From the NCBI GenBank assembly GCA_016710075.1, contig JADJLO010000043.1, positions 186,001-250,000 of the forward strand: DNA of 64,000 nt, in the 5' to 3' direction. The notes below the pieces were generated by a model. The model searched no databases. It was not told the DNA's origin and saw only the letters and a list, made by a program, of their open reading frames with translations. The stretch is from Acidobacteriota bacterium (GTDB taxonomy: Bacteria; Acidobacteriota; Blastocatellia; RBC074). Position numbers and translations under genes: made by a program. How positions within the stretch are numbered: position 1 is the stretch's first letter; the number at the start of each line of letters is the position of its first letter. This document shows, one piece after another, positions 1 through 9,443 of the stretch.

Positions 1-1
1 T

Positions 2-1372
2 ACGCGCGGACTCGGCGCAGCGGCTGAGATGCTGGCCGTCAATACGAGGCACCTTTTCCTGCTTGCCGGTCCCGATTACTCTGAAGCCGTGGTCAGCCGG
101 ACCAATATGGGGCTCTGGACAAAGGCTCAACAGGCGCAGGCGAAGCAGACCCAGTACCATGGTTTCACCAGAATCGCCGATCTGATGCGGGGGCTCAATC
201 CCGTCACCGGCCATCTTTATCGCGAAGCTCTGCATCTGATGCGGGTTGCAATGGAGGTTGCCACACTGATCCTTGGCAAATACCCTCATCCATCTACGGT
301 TTTTCCGGGAGGGATGGGGATTGAAGCCGATAAAGATGTTTTTAATCAGGTGCTTGGCCGGATAAACCGCCTGATTGATTATTCCAAAAAGGTGGCGGCG
401 GTCTGGGACGATCTGGTCGAGTTCTTTTTCAATGCGGATCCCGATTATATGCTGATTGGAGAGCTGCCCGGCAACCTGATATCGGCGGGTTTATGGGACG
501 ACCCGGCTGTTTATGATGCAAAATTCCTGAACTGCAACCTGTGGGGAGAGAAGAGATTGGCCACCCCGGGCGTGATCATCGACGGAACGCTTCGAACCAC
601 ACGGCTGACTGAATTGAATGCCGGAATCGAGGAGTTCACCGATAAAACGATCCTCGAGCAGTGGAGGGACGCCAGGGTTAAAACCGATCCTTCGGGCGGG
701 GCATTATCGCCGCTTCATCCGTGGAATAAGAAGCTTAATCATCGCTCGGGCGAGGATGCGTCTTTTAAACAGACTCATCCAAATGCTTCACCGCGATGGG
801 ACAGGGAACTGCTGGAAACCGGGCCCATGGCCAGACTTTGGATCACGGCGCTTGGCGGCAAACTGAAGAATGAGTTCATTCATACTTTCAGGAACGTCAA
901 TGGCGCCGGTCTTGAAATCAATTTGCCCAAATTCCAGCTGCCGGCGACAAAACTCAAATGGCATGCTCCGGTGAGGCCAAATGCGCTGGAACGGAATCTG
1001 GCGAGGGCCTATCACATCGGATACAGCGGGATGATTGCCCTGACTTATCTGCTCAAGGCGTTCGATTGCCTGCAGCGAAGAGAGACGGCAATGTCGGTGC
1101 CCTACAGAGTGCCCCAGCAATCCATCGGCGCCGGATTCTGGGAAGACGGGCAGGGAATCCTGACCCATCACACCATGATTGTCGACGGGCGCTTGTTCAA
1201 TTATCAGATTGTTGCTCCATCGGATTGGATGGGATCTGCTCACAACCCATCAGGGAGACCCGGACCTTATGAACAGGCAATCATCAATACGCCGTTGCTC
1301 GAACAGTTCAAGTCTCCCGAAGAGTTCACTGGAATAGACATACTGCGGGCGATCCGCAGTTTTGACCCATGA
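2..1372 (+). CDS. [NiFe] hydrogenase large subunit, group 1h-like (5' end outside window), C-terminus truncated
   Basis: The reading frame is already open at base 2, so the start and the N-terminal cysteine pair (L1 motif) lie upstream of the window; the ATG at 29 is internal. From memory, the sequence follows the actinobacterial/acidobacterial high-affinity group 1h large subunits closely: HPSTVFPGG, HPWNKK, the GPMARLW block, NALERN and the final GIDILRAIRSFDP. In that family SFDP is followed by a C-x-x-C-x-x-H motif that supplies two Ni-Fe ligands. Here the codon after DP is TGA, and no cysteines follow in any frame. The visible protein would therefore lack the proximal ligand pair. It may be a pseudogene, a sequence error or a non-catalytic homologue. 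Small subunit and maturation genes are not in the window. The family call is firm; activity is doubtful. Confidence 0.85.
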   Translation, partial: TRGLGAAAEMLAVNTRHLFLLAGPDYSEAVVSRTNMGLWTKAQQAQAKQTQYHGFTRIADLMRGLNPVTGHLYREALHLMRVAMEVATLILGKYPHPSTVFPGGMGIEADKDVFNQVLGRINRLIDYSKKVAAVWDDLVEFFFNADPDYMLIGELPGNLISAGLWDDPAVYDAKFLNCNLWGEKRLATPGVIIDGTLRTTRLTELNAGIEEFTDKTILEQWRDARVKTDPSGGALSPLHPWNKKLNHRSGEDASFKQTHPNASPRWDRELLETGPMARLWITALGGKLKNEFIHTFRNVNGAGLEINLPKFQLPATKLKWHAPVRPNALERNLARAYHIGYSGMIALTYLLKAFDCLQRRETAMSVPYRVPQQSIGAGFWEDGQGILTHHTMIVDGRLFNYQIVAPSDWMGSAHNPSGRPGPYEQAIINTPLLEQFKSPEEFTGIDILRAIRSFDP

Positions 1373-1469
1373 CCTCTTTTTTATTTGATAAGGTTAAAGC
1401 AAAGATTGATTGAAGGAAGTTGGAAGATAACGAAGATCGTCAAGACGAAGGCTGATTGGAGGTTTTTAA

Positions 1470-4437
1470 ATGCGACTCCCAACCTGGAAATTCAGGAATC
1501 CTGAAGAGGAACGAGAAGAGAACGCCAGAAAATTGCACGAAGCTGCCTGGCCCGACATGTTTGCCAATTTGCAGAGTGCCTATGCCGAGCTGACCAACGC
1601 CCAGTTTGAGCTCGAGCGCAGGACGGCAGAGATCGCCGAGACGCGGGACTTGTTCCAGCAGGTTATCTCTTCGATGTCGGAAGCGCTTTTTCTGACGGAC
1701 CGGTCGGGCAGGGTGATCAGGGCCAATCCGGCTGCTGCTGCCCTGCTTGAATGTCCCGAGACGACGATTCTGGGTCGCCCTCTGACGGCCGTCTGCGGGT
1801 CGGATGGAATTCCGGCGACTCCGTGGAAGCTGATGGAACTGGCGCCGACAGGCAGATTGACCAACCTCGAAGTCGATGTCCGGACGATGAGCGGAATGAC
1901 GATACCGGTCAGCTTTTCTCTCGGCCTGATGCATGACAAACAGAACAAGATCACGGGGGTGCTGGCCGTCGCGAGGGATATGCGCGAGCATCGGAGCCTG
2001 ATCAACAGTCTGGTTGCCGCTCGAACCCGGTTTCAGGAATTGCTCGAATTCGCTCCCGATGCCGTCGTGCTGGCCAATCAGGACGGGCAAATAGTGCTGG
2101 TCAACTCGCAGACGGAAAATCTTTTCGGTTACAAGCGTGACGAGTTGCTCGGCCAGAATGCTGAAATGATTATCCCGAACGCCTCACAGCAGCAGGGAGC
2201 CGATAAAATTTACGAAGACGTGCTGCTGGATCTGGACGGCGATTTCAACCAGATCTTCCAGCCTTCGGCCAGCGAACAGGTTGAATATTATGTGAGAGAC
2301 AGATCCGGGCGTGAGTTCCTCGCCGAGATCAACAGCAGGCACATAGAGACAGAAGACGGAACGATGGTCATGAGCCTGATCCGTGACATCACGGAAAGAA
2401 GGCGAATAGTTGCGGCGCTGCGCGAGACCGAAGAACGTTACAAGAACATCGCCGAAACAGCTTCCGACATCATTCTGACGGTTGATGCCGACGGCAAGAT
2501 TGAATTCGTCAACTCCGCAGTCGAGACGGTATTCGGCTACACGCCCGCGGAAGTCCTTGGGCAGCAGTTGTCGATGCTCATCCCCGACTATCTGTCGCAT
2601 ATCTTCGAGAAGGACGAATCAGGCGAACTCGAGATTGAAACCTGGCGCCTGAGCAGATCCGGAATCGAGCTGACGGGAATTCGCTCAAACGGGCAGCCGG
2701 TGCCGCTGGAAGCCAAATTCACGGAGCTCTACACGGACGGCAAGGTTGCGATGACCGGAATCATCCGTGACGTGAGCGAGCGCAGGAAGTCCGAAGCCGC
2801 ACTGCGCGAGGCCACCACGGTTCAACAGGCGGTCCTCGATTTCGCCGGCTATGCGATCTTCTCGACAAAGCCTGACGGCACGATTGAAACCTTCAATCCT
2901 GCAGCCGAACGGATGCTTGGTTACACGGCCGGTGAGGTTATCAACCATTCCATCTCTTCGATCATTCACAATCCTGAAGAACTGGATCTCAAGGCAAAGG
3001 AATTTTCGGAGGAACTGGGAGTCAACCTGGAACCCGGATTTGAGGTGCTTGTTGCCAAATCCCGTCTCAACCTGCCCGACGAGAATGAATGGACCTTCAA
3101 ACGCAAGGATGGCACAGGATTCCCCGCCTTGCTTTCAATGACGGCGTTGAGAGATTCGGCCGGTGAGATCACCGGATTTCTGGGCATTGCCAGCGATATC
3201 ACCGAGCGCAGGCGAATCGATGACGAGCGCGCCGAGGTGCTCATCCGCGAGCAGCGGGCGAGGAAGGTCGCTGAAGAGACAAACAAGGTCAAGGACGATT
3301 TCCTTGCCATGATCTCTCATGAACTGAGAGCGCCGCTGACGGCTATCCTGGGCTGGGCGCAGATGCTCAGGGCCGGGACACTCGACAGAGCCTCGGCCGA
3401 GCGCGCATTGATGACCATCGAGCGCAACGCCAGATCCCAGGCACATCTTGTGGGCGACCTGCTCGATGCTTCGCGCATCACCACCGGCAAGATCAGCCTC
3501 GAAAACAAGCCTGTCGAACTGATGTCGATCGTCGAAGCGGCCGTGGATGCAGTGCGTCCCTCGGTCGAGGCCAAGAGCCTGAGAATGCAGATCGTTCTGG
3601 AGCCCTGGGTCGGCCCCTTCAACGGCGATCCCGAAAGGCTCAAGCAGATCGTCTGGAACCTGCTCTCAAACTCCATCAAGTTCACTCCACAGGGGGGCCT
3701 GATCGAAGTCCGGCTTGAGAGACTAGGAAAACAAGGCTCTGCTGATCGTCAGTGACACCGGGCAGGGAATCGATCCGGAGTTCCTGCCGCATATCTTCGA
3801 TCGGTTCCGTCAGGCTGACAGTTCAGCCCGCCGCCAGCAGGGAGGCCTTGGCCTCGGCCTGGCAATCGTCAAACACCTGGTGGAACTTCACGGCGGCGCC
3901 ATCTACGCATACAGCCGAGGCTTCGGACAGGGCGCCGATTTCATGATCACCCTGCCCCTGGCCGTTACCGTCAATACCGGCGAACCTGGTCTCTGGGCCA
4001 TCAATGTCGATCCGCAACTGGAATCGAGAATGTCTTCTCTCAGAGGCGTCAGGGCGCTGGTAGTCGATGACGACCACGATACACGTGAAATCCTGAGCGT
4101 CATGCTGACCCGCTACGGCGCAGAGGTCCGGACGGCTGAATCTGCCGCAGAGGCTTTCGACTCCTTCAAAGAATGGAAACCTGATGTGCTGGTCTCTGAT
4201 ATCGGCATGCCCGTCGAGGATGGCTACGCGCTGATCGCAAGGATCCGCGCCTATGAAGCCGAGATGGGCGAACAGGTTCCGGCAATTGCTCTGACTGCCT
4301 TCGCCGCCGCTCAGGACAAGGACAAGGCGCTTTCTTCCGGTTTCAATCAGCATCTCTCGAAACCTGCAGAGCCTGTTCAACTGGCCAGACTTGTCGCCAG
4401 AGTCCTCGGTCGCAGCGAAGACGGAATAAATCTGTAA
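1470..4437 (+). CDS. Hybrid sensor histidine kinase, four PAS domains, receiver domain (one frameshift)
   Basis: The start ATG at 1470 follows a GGAGG ribosome-binding site. The order of domains is about four PAS domains (roughly residues 55-170, 185-310, 325-430 and 445-575), a HisKA domain with phospho-acceptor His617 in SHELRAPL, a HATPase domain (N-box NLLSNSIKF, then DTGQGI and GLGLAIV) and a receiver domain (VVDDDHDTRE; phospho-Asp codon at 4198). No membrane segments are seen, so it is probably a cytosolic PAS sensor. The first frame ends at 3755, but the ATPase G-boxes continue in the next frame from about 3727, and the receiver runs to 4437. The break lies near 3720-3730; removing one G at 3726-3727 restores E-N-K-A-L-L-I-V. 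Intact length would be about 989 residues. No partner regulator is adjacent. Confidence 0.88.
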
Positions 4438-4465
4438 TCGAACAAAATAGATAGTTTTGAAACTT

Positions 4466-4502
4466 ATGAAGCCGGGACTGTCGGATGGCAGACCGGCTTC
4501 AT
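4466..4502 (+). terminator. Hairpin downstream of the hybrid kinase
   Basis: ATGAAGCCGG (4466-4475) and CCGGCTTCAT (4493-4502) form a perfect 10-bp stem with a 17-nt loop. No long T-run follows, so it could be a weak terminator or simply an mRNA 3' structure. Confidence 0.45.
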
Positions 4503-4568
4503 TGGCATATTAAGAAATAAAGGCAATAATGCGGCTCGCAGTTTGAAGATTTATTCCGGAGACAAATC

Positions 4569-6302
4569 ATGAAACAGATGACGAAGAACACTGCTGTGGC
4601 GGCGACGTTGTTCTTATTGACCGGCCTCTTTGTCGCCTGCAATCGTCCGGATAGTACCGCGACAACTGAGGCTTCTGACGATTCCTACGACATTGTCATC
4701 AGCAACGGCCGGATTGTGGACGGGACAGGCGCGCCCTGGTTTCGATCCGATGTCGGCATTCGCGGGGATCGTATTGTACGCATCGGTGATTTGCACGAGG
4801 CAAATGCCAAGCAGCGAGTTGACGCGACGAATCTGGTCGTCTCGCCCGGCTTCATCGATATGCTCGGGCAATCTGAATTCAATGTGCTGGTGGACAATCG
4901 CGCCGCGAGCAAAATCCTTCAGGGCGTGACGACGGAAATCACCGGTGAGGGCGGCTCGATTGCACCGGTCAATGACCGCCTCGTCTCTGAGCTCTTTGCC
5001 GGGCCGGCAGCGCACTACAAAGTGACGGTTGACTGGCGGAGCCTGTCGGATTATTTCACGCGCCTCGAACAGCGCACCCACCCTGCAATCAACCTCGGCA
5101 CTTTCGTCGGCGCCGGCGGCATCAGGAATTACGTCATCGGTGAAAATGATCGTGCGGCAACCCCGGCAGAAATGACCGAGATGAAGCGCATGGTTGCCCA
5201 AGCCATGGAGCAGGGAGCGCTGGGATTGAGTTCGTCGCTGCAATACATGCCGGATCGTTTTGCGACGACCGACGAGTTGGTCGAGTTGGCAAAAGTGGCT
5301 GCGCAGTTCGGCGGCATCTACATCACCCATCAGCGCTCCGAAAGCGGCAAGATCTTCGAATCGCTCGACGAAATTTTCGCCATTGCCGAGCGCGCGAAAA
5401 TTCCGGCGGAAATCTTTCATCTGAAGACGGCCTACAAGGCCAACTGGGGCAAAATGGCCGAAGTGTTGAAGCGGATTCATGATGCCCGGGACCGCGGCCT
5501 CGACATTACTGCCGATCAATATCCATACATCCGAGCCTCGAATGGCCTTGATGCCTGTCTGCCTCTCTGGATGCGTGAAGGCGGCAAGGACAAGATGATC
5601 ACGCGACTGAAAGACCCTCTCCAGCGCGAGCGCGCCAAAAAAGAGATGGACGATCCGCAGGCCAAAGGCTGGGAGAACCAGTGGTATGGTTCGGGCGGCA
5701 GCGATGGCGTCATGCTGTCTTCTGTACTCAACGGTGATCTCAAAAAATACGAGGGCAAGACGCTCACTGAAATCGGACGATTGATGAGCAAAGACCCGCG
5801 CGATGCGGTCATGGATCTTGTCATCGCCGATCATGGGGAAAGTTCAGTCGTGATCTCGATCATGACTGAAGAAGACGTCAAACTTGCGTTGAAAGATCCG
5901 CTGATGGCGGTGGGCACAGACTCTTCAGCCAGGGCTGAAGACGGGCCGCTTTCGGACACCAAATCTCACCCGCGAGGATGGGGATCTTTCCCTCGCATCC
6001 TCGGTAAGTATGTGCGCGAGGAACACCTGCTGACACTCGAAGAAGCGATCCGCAAGATGACTTCAAGACCTGCCGCTCGCATCGGCCTGACTGATCGTGG
6101 CATCCTGCGTGCAGGCATGATGGCGGATATCACGGTCTTCGATCCGGCGACGATTCACGATGTCGCAACCTTCGAAGACCCGAATCACTATTCAGTTGGC
6201 GTGAAGTGGGTGCTTGTCAATGGTCGCCCTGTTGTCGCCGACGGCAGGATCACCGCCGAGCGTCCCGGCCGGCCATTGCGCGGCCCCGGCTATCGGAAAT
6301 GA
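4569..6302 (+). CDS. D-aminoacylase-like amidohydrolase, predicted lipoprotein
   Basis: The product is 577 residues and starts at ATG 4569 behind GGAG. The N-terminus has a signal peptide with lipobox LFVAC, so it should be a lipid-anchored envelope enzyme. The fold is the N-acyl-D-amino-acid deacylase branch of the amidohydrolase superfamily: DGTGAPWFRSDVGI at the start, THQRSE (metal His), FHLKTA (metal His), GTDSSA (catalytic Asp) and a C-terminal DITVFDP. Two usual features are changed: the HxH of strand 1 is replaced in GFIDMLGQSE, and the cysteine of the VxGxCG loop is Glu in ITGEGGS. This suggests a divergent subgroup whose substrate cannot be inferred. It stands alone between the kinase and the MntA/HepT remnant. 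Confidence 0.85.
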   Translation: MKQMTKNTAVAATLFLLTGLFVACNRPDSTATTEASDDSYDIVISNGRIVDGTGAPWFRSDVGIRGDRIVRIGDLHEANAKQRVDATNLVVSPGFIDMLGQSEFNVLVDNRAASKILQGVTTEITGEGGSIAPVNDRLVSELFAGPAAHYKVTVDWRSLSDYFTRLEQRTHPAINLGTFVGAGGIRNYVIGENDRAATPAEMTEMKRMVAQAMEQGALGLSSSLQYMPDRFATTDELVELAKVAAQFGGIYITHQRSESGKIFESLDEIFAIAERAKIPAEIFHLKTAYKANWGKMAEVLKRIHDARDRGLDITADQYPYIRASNGLDACLPLWMREGGKDKMITRLKDPLQRERAKKEMDDPQAKGWENQWYGSGGSDGVMLSSVLNGDLKKYEGKTLTEIGRLMSKDPRDAVMDLVIADHGESSVVISIMTEEDVKLALKDPLMAVGTDSSARAEDGPLSDTKSHPRGWGSFPRILGKYVREEHLLTLEEAIRKMTSRPAARIGLTDRGILRAGMMADITVFDPATIHDVATFEDPNHYSVGVKWVLVNGRPVVADGRITAERPGRPLRGPGYRK

Positions 6303-6495
6303 CACCTGCTGAGTGAGCCTGGCCAGTCAATGATTAGAAAGCAGCTGCGTTATTGAGATGAGTATAGTGACGGTATTCTCTCATGGCGCTGAGGCGCATC
6401 CGACCTTCAAATCAGGAGACTCAGTATGGCCGGTCTGGTATTATTATCAGGATTGAATAAGGCGTGCTATTTTAACTGGGTAAGGAGGTGTTGGA

Positions 6496-6784
6496 ATGAG
6501 TCTTTATGAACTTCTCAACACAAAAAAGATGCCATAGCCCAATTGGCGAGGGAGTATGGTGCAAGTAACATTCGTGTTTTGGATCTGTTGCCCGGGGCGA
6601 TGAAACTCCTGAGAGCGACATAGATTTACTGGTTGATATGGATCTGGATCGCAGCCTTTTTGATCAGATAACCCTAAAACAGGAAATGGAGGCGTTGCTC
6701 GGCCGGAAAGTAGATTTGGTGACGGAACGCTCAATTTACTGGCTAATCAGGCGCCGTATCCTGAAAGAAGCGATCCCATTATGA
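6496..6784 (+). pseudogene. mntA: MntA-type minimal nucleotidyltransferase antitoxin, frameshifted
   Basis: A strong ribosome-binding site, TAAGGAGGTG, precedes ATG 6496. Read with two single-base corrections, the protein runs from MSLYELL through AREYGAS, the VFGSVARGDE motif and SDIDLLVDMD, to EALLGRKVDLVT. This is the classic GSx(10)DxD nucleotidyltransferase signature of MntA, which adenylylates and neutralises the HepT RNase. Both breaks fall in homopolymers: an A6 run near 6522-6527 and a T4 run near 6578, each needing one more base. The stop at 6784 overlaps the ATG of HepT (ATGA), the usual arrangement. Either a decayed toxin-antitoxin locus or a sequence with homopolymer errors. Confidence 0.8.
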
Positions 6785-7145
6785 AAGATCAGCGTGTTTA
6801 TCTTGCTCATGTTCTCGAGTGTATACAACGCATTCAATCATACACATCAGGCGGACGATCAGAGCTTATGGCCAGCCCATTAATTCAAGATGCAGTAATT
6901 CGAATTTTCAAATGATCGGTGAATCCACCAAACGCCTGGCTGATGATTTCCGCGGTGCTCATCCTGAAATCCCCTGGAAACAGATGGCAGCATTTCGCGA
7001 CGTTCTGATCCACGACTATCTGGAGGTCAACATCCAGCAAGTATGGCGTGTGATAGAGATCGAACTGCCGACAATAAAACAGACCATCGCAGCCATGCTT
7101 CCACCTCTCAATCAGCTTGAAGCTGAATTGGCAGGAGAGAATTAA
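6781..7145 (+). pseudogene. hepT: HepT-type HEPN RNase toxin, frameshifted
   Basis: Starts at ATG 6781 overlapping the mntA stop. It begins MKDQRVYLAHVLECIQRI and, after one missing base in the A-pair at about 6903 (CGAATTTTC should read CGAAATTTTC), continues NFQMIGESTKRL to the stop at 7145. The HEPN RNase motif R-x4-H-x-Y is intact (RDVLIHDY). HepT toxins are small all-alpha RNases that cut or inactivate RNA unless AMPylated by MntA. With both partners broken at homopolymers, the pair is either dead or mis-sequenced. Corrected length is about 121 residues, normal for HepT. Confidence 0.8.
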
Positions 7146-7215
7146 TCCTGAATATTAGCAATATTGAAAATTACTACCATATTACCGGATTTTGCCGACT
7201 TTCTATGGAGACTCC

Positions 7216-8829
7216 ATGAATAGCGAAACATCACGATTCAAATTCAGTTGGCAATTGCCGGCTTCTATACTGCTTGTTGCGATGATGTGTGGCAGTGTCT
7301 CGGCGGCAACATGCGAGGGCCTGGCTGAGCTGAAACTGCCAAATACTACGATCACAACAGCGCAAACCGTGGCCATGGGGGCATTCTCGCCGCAATCAGG
7401 CTCTGCCGCTCCTTACAAAGAATTACCGGCCTTTTGCCGTGTTGTGGGGGTGATCAAGCCGGCGAACGACTCAGAGATCAAGTTTGAGGTCTGGCTGCCC
7501 TCGGCGAACTGGAACGGCAAATTTCACGGCATCGGCAATGGCGGCTTTGCCGGCTCCATTTCATACGCGGGGCTGGCTGGTGCAATAGCCCGAGGTTATG
7601 CCACGGCTTCGACCGACACAGGTCATAACGGCGGGGATGCGAGCTGGGCGCTTGGACATCCGGAAAAGATCGTGGATTATGGCCACCGCGCGATTCATGA
7701 AATGACCGAAAAAGCCAAGCTTATCGTCAAGGCTTTCTATGGCGCTGGTCCGAAACGCTCATACTTCGCCAGTTGCTCGAATGGCGGTCGGCAGGCGTTG
7801 ATGGAAGCTCAGCGTTATCCAAATGACTACGACGGCCTCATTGCAGGCGCTCCGTCCAATGCCTTCACTCAAATCCTCACGGGTTTTGCCTGGAATATGC
7901 AGAACCTGCTCGTCGATCCTGCCGGTTACATTCCCGCGAAAAAATTGAAAGCCATCGAGACCGCTGCGAATGCGGCTTGCGACGGTCGGGACGGAGTGAC
8001 GGACGGAGTGCTCGATGACCCCAGGAAATGCGGCTTCGACCCGGCGGTACTGCTGTGCAAGGGTGTCGAAACCGATGATTGCCTGACCGACAAGCAGATC
8101 ACAGCGCTGAAGAAAATTTATGCCGGGCCGCGCGATGCCAAAGGAAATCAAATCATCCCCGGCTTTGAACCCGGCGGCGAAACGGGGCCGGGCGGCTGGA
8201 CTTCCTGGATTACCGGAGCGACCCCTACGCTGGCCCTCCAGTTCTTTTTCTCCACCCAGGCTTTCAAGAACATGATCTATAACGATCCGAACTGGGATTT
8301 TAAAACCTTCCAGTTGGAACGCGACGGCAGGTTGGCCAGTGAGAAACTGGGCCCGGTCCTGGATGCAATCGACCCAAACCTGAAAGCCTTCAGCGCAAGG
8401 GGCGGCAAGCTGATTATGTATCACGGTTGGAACGATGCGGCGCTGCCGCCGGTCAATACAATCAACTACTTTAACAGCGTTCTGGCAAGGATGGGACAAC
8501 GACAGGCAGGCAGCTTCATGCGGTTGTTCATGGCTCCTGGTGTGCAGCATTGTGCAGGCGGCCCCGGCCCCGACACGTTCGGCCAGATGGTTACTCCCGC
8601 GCAATCCGACCCGCAGCACGACCTGACGCTGGCGCTTGAACGCTGGGTGGAGCAGGGCATCGCGCCCGAACAGGTCATCGCCACGAAACGCGCGGGAGGC
8701 AATACACAGCGATCGCGCCCGCTCTGCCCATATCCTCAGGTAGCGGGCTACAAGGGAACAGGCAGTACCGACGATGCGGCCAATTTCAAATGTGTCAGCG
8801 ATCAGCCGGTTCGAAAAAAGAAGAAGTAA
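7216..8829 (+). CDS. Tannase / feruloyl esterase family secreted hydrolase
   Basis: ATG 7216 is chosen over an in-frame TTG at 7192 because GGAGA lies just before it and a signal peptide (ending near SVSAA) starts there. The 537-residue protein has the tannase-family layout: nucleophile motif SCSNGGR near residue 187, a calcium-loop type C-DGRDGVTDG-DDPRKC near 255-272, catalytic Asp in GWNDAALPP and His in VQHCAGGPGPD. Family members cleave aromatic ester bonds such as gallate or ferulate esters of plant polymers. Export to the periplasm or outside is likely. It converges with thpR and overlaps its 3' end by 28 bp. The exact substrate is unknown. Confidence 0.88.
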   Translation: MNSETSRFKFSWQLPASILLVAMMCGSVSAATCEGLAELKLPNTTITTAQTVAMGAFSPQSGSAAPYKELPAFCRVVGVIKPANDSEIKFEVWLPSANWNGKFHGIGNGGFAGSISYAGLAGAIARGYATASTDTGHNGGDASWALGHPEKIVDYGHRAIHEMTEKAKLIVKAFYGAGPKRSYFASCSNGGRQALMEAQRYPNDYDGLIAGAPSNAFTQILTGFAWNMQNLLVDPAGYIPAKKLKAIETAANAACDGRDGVTDGVLDDPRKCGFDPAVLLCKGVETDDCLTDKQITALKKIYAGPRDAKGNQIIPGFEPGGETGPGGWTSWITGATPTLALQFFFSTQAFKNMIYNDPNWDFKTFQLERDGRLASEKLGPVLDAIDPNLKAFSARGGKLIMYHGWNDAALPPVNTINYFNSVLARMGQRQAGSFMRLFMAPGVQHCAGGPGPDTFGQMVTPAQSDPQHDLTLALERWVEQGIAPEQVIATKRAGGNTQRSRPLCPYPQVAGYKGTGSTDDAANFKCVSDQPVRKKKK

Positions 8830-9434
8830 CTCAACAACCGGAGGCTTAGCCCCGCCGCGTTTTTATAACTTTTCGCCTGTTCCGTAATCTCTTCTTTCAT
8901 AAGTTCGGTGTACTTCGCGCCCGCGGGGCTCAATTCGCTCTTGAATACACGTATGTCTCGCACTTCGAACGAGATTGCCGGCAGATCGTACATCTCAGCG
9001 CGTGCTATCAGTTCGCGGGACTTCTTCAGTGACTTTAACCGGCATACGGTAAGATGCGGATTAAATGGCTTGTCCTCCGGCTTGAACCCGATCACGGCCA
9101 GCTCGTCTTCGATCCGTCGCTGCAGGGCTTGGAGCCTCCCGGTCTCCTCCTTCAATCCCGCCCACAGGACTCGCGGGTTTCTGAAATTCGGAAAGACGCC
9201 GGTCCCGTCGAGAGTCAACGTGAACAGTTCGGCATCGGCGACAGCGGCCCGACAGCAATTCGCGATTTCCGGCAATAATGCCTCGTCGATCTCGCCCAGG
9301 AATTTCAAGGTCAGATGGATGCCTTTCAGATTGGTCCATCCGGCATCGGCGCCGATTCGCTTCAACTCCGACTGCAAATCGGCAATGGCCTTTTTGATCG
9401 CTTCAGGAATGTCTATCGCAATAAAAGTCCGCAT
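8802..9434 (-). CDS. thpR: RNA 2',3'-cyclic phosphodiesterase (2'-5' RNA ligase family)
   Basis: The 210-residue product has the two HxTx motifs of the 2H phosphoesterase superfamily, HLTLKF near residue 41 and HLTVCR near residue 128, and begins MRTFIAIDIP as typical ThpR. The start at 9434 has an AAGGGA-like ribosome-binding site. It is the last gene of a minus-strand run after the glycoside hydrolase and MFS genes, 9 bp behind the latter. The last 20 or so residues, ending in a run of Phe, extend past the normal family end and overlap the tannase 3' end, so the stop was probably acquired by read-through into the convergent gene. Confidence 0.9.
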   Translation of the reverse strand: MRTFIAIDIPEAIKKAIADLQSELKRIGADAGWTNLKGIHLTLKFLGEIDEALLPEIANCCRAAVADAELFTLTLDGTGVFPNFRNPRVLWAGLKEETGRLQALQRRIEDELAVIGFKPEDKPFNPHLTVCRLKSLKKSRELIARAEMYDLPAISFEVRDIRVFKSELSPAGAKYTELMKEEITEQAKSYKNAAGLSLRLLSYFFFFRTG

Positions 9435-9443
9435 GGATTTCCC

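Noticed and set aside
1370..1372. TGA after Asp-Pro in the hydrogenase read as selenocysteine
   Set aside because: In [NiFeSe] enzymes Sec replaces the first Cys but the second Cys follows two residues later. Here the next codons are Pro-Leu-Phe-Tyr with no Cys, and no SECIS-like hairpin is evident.
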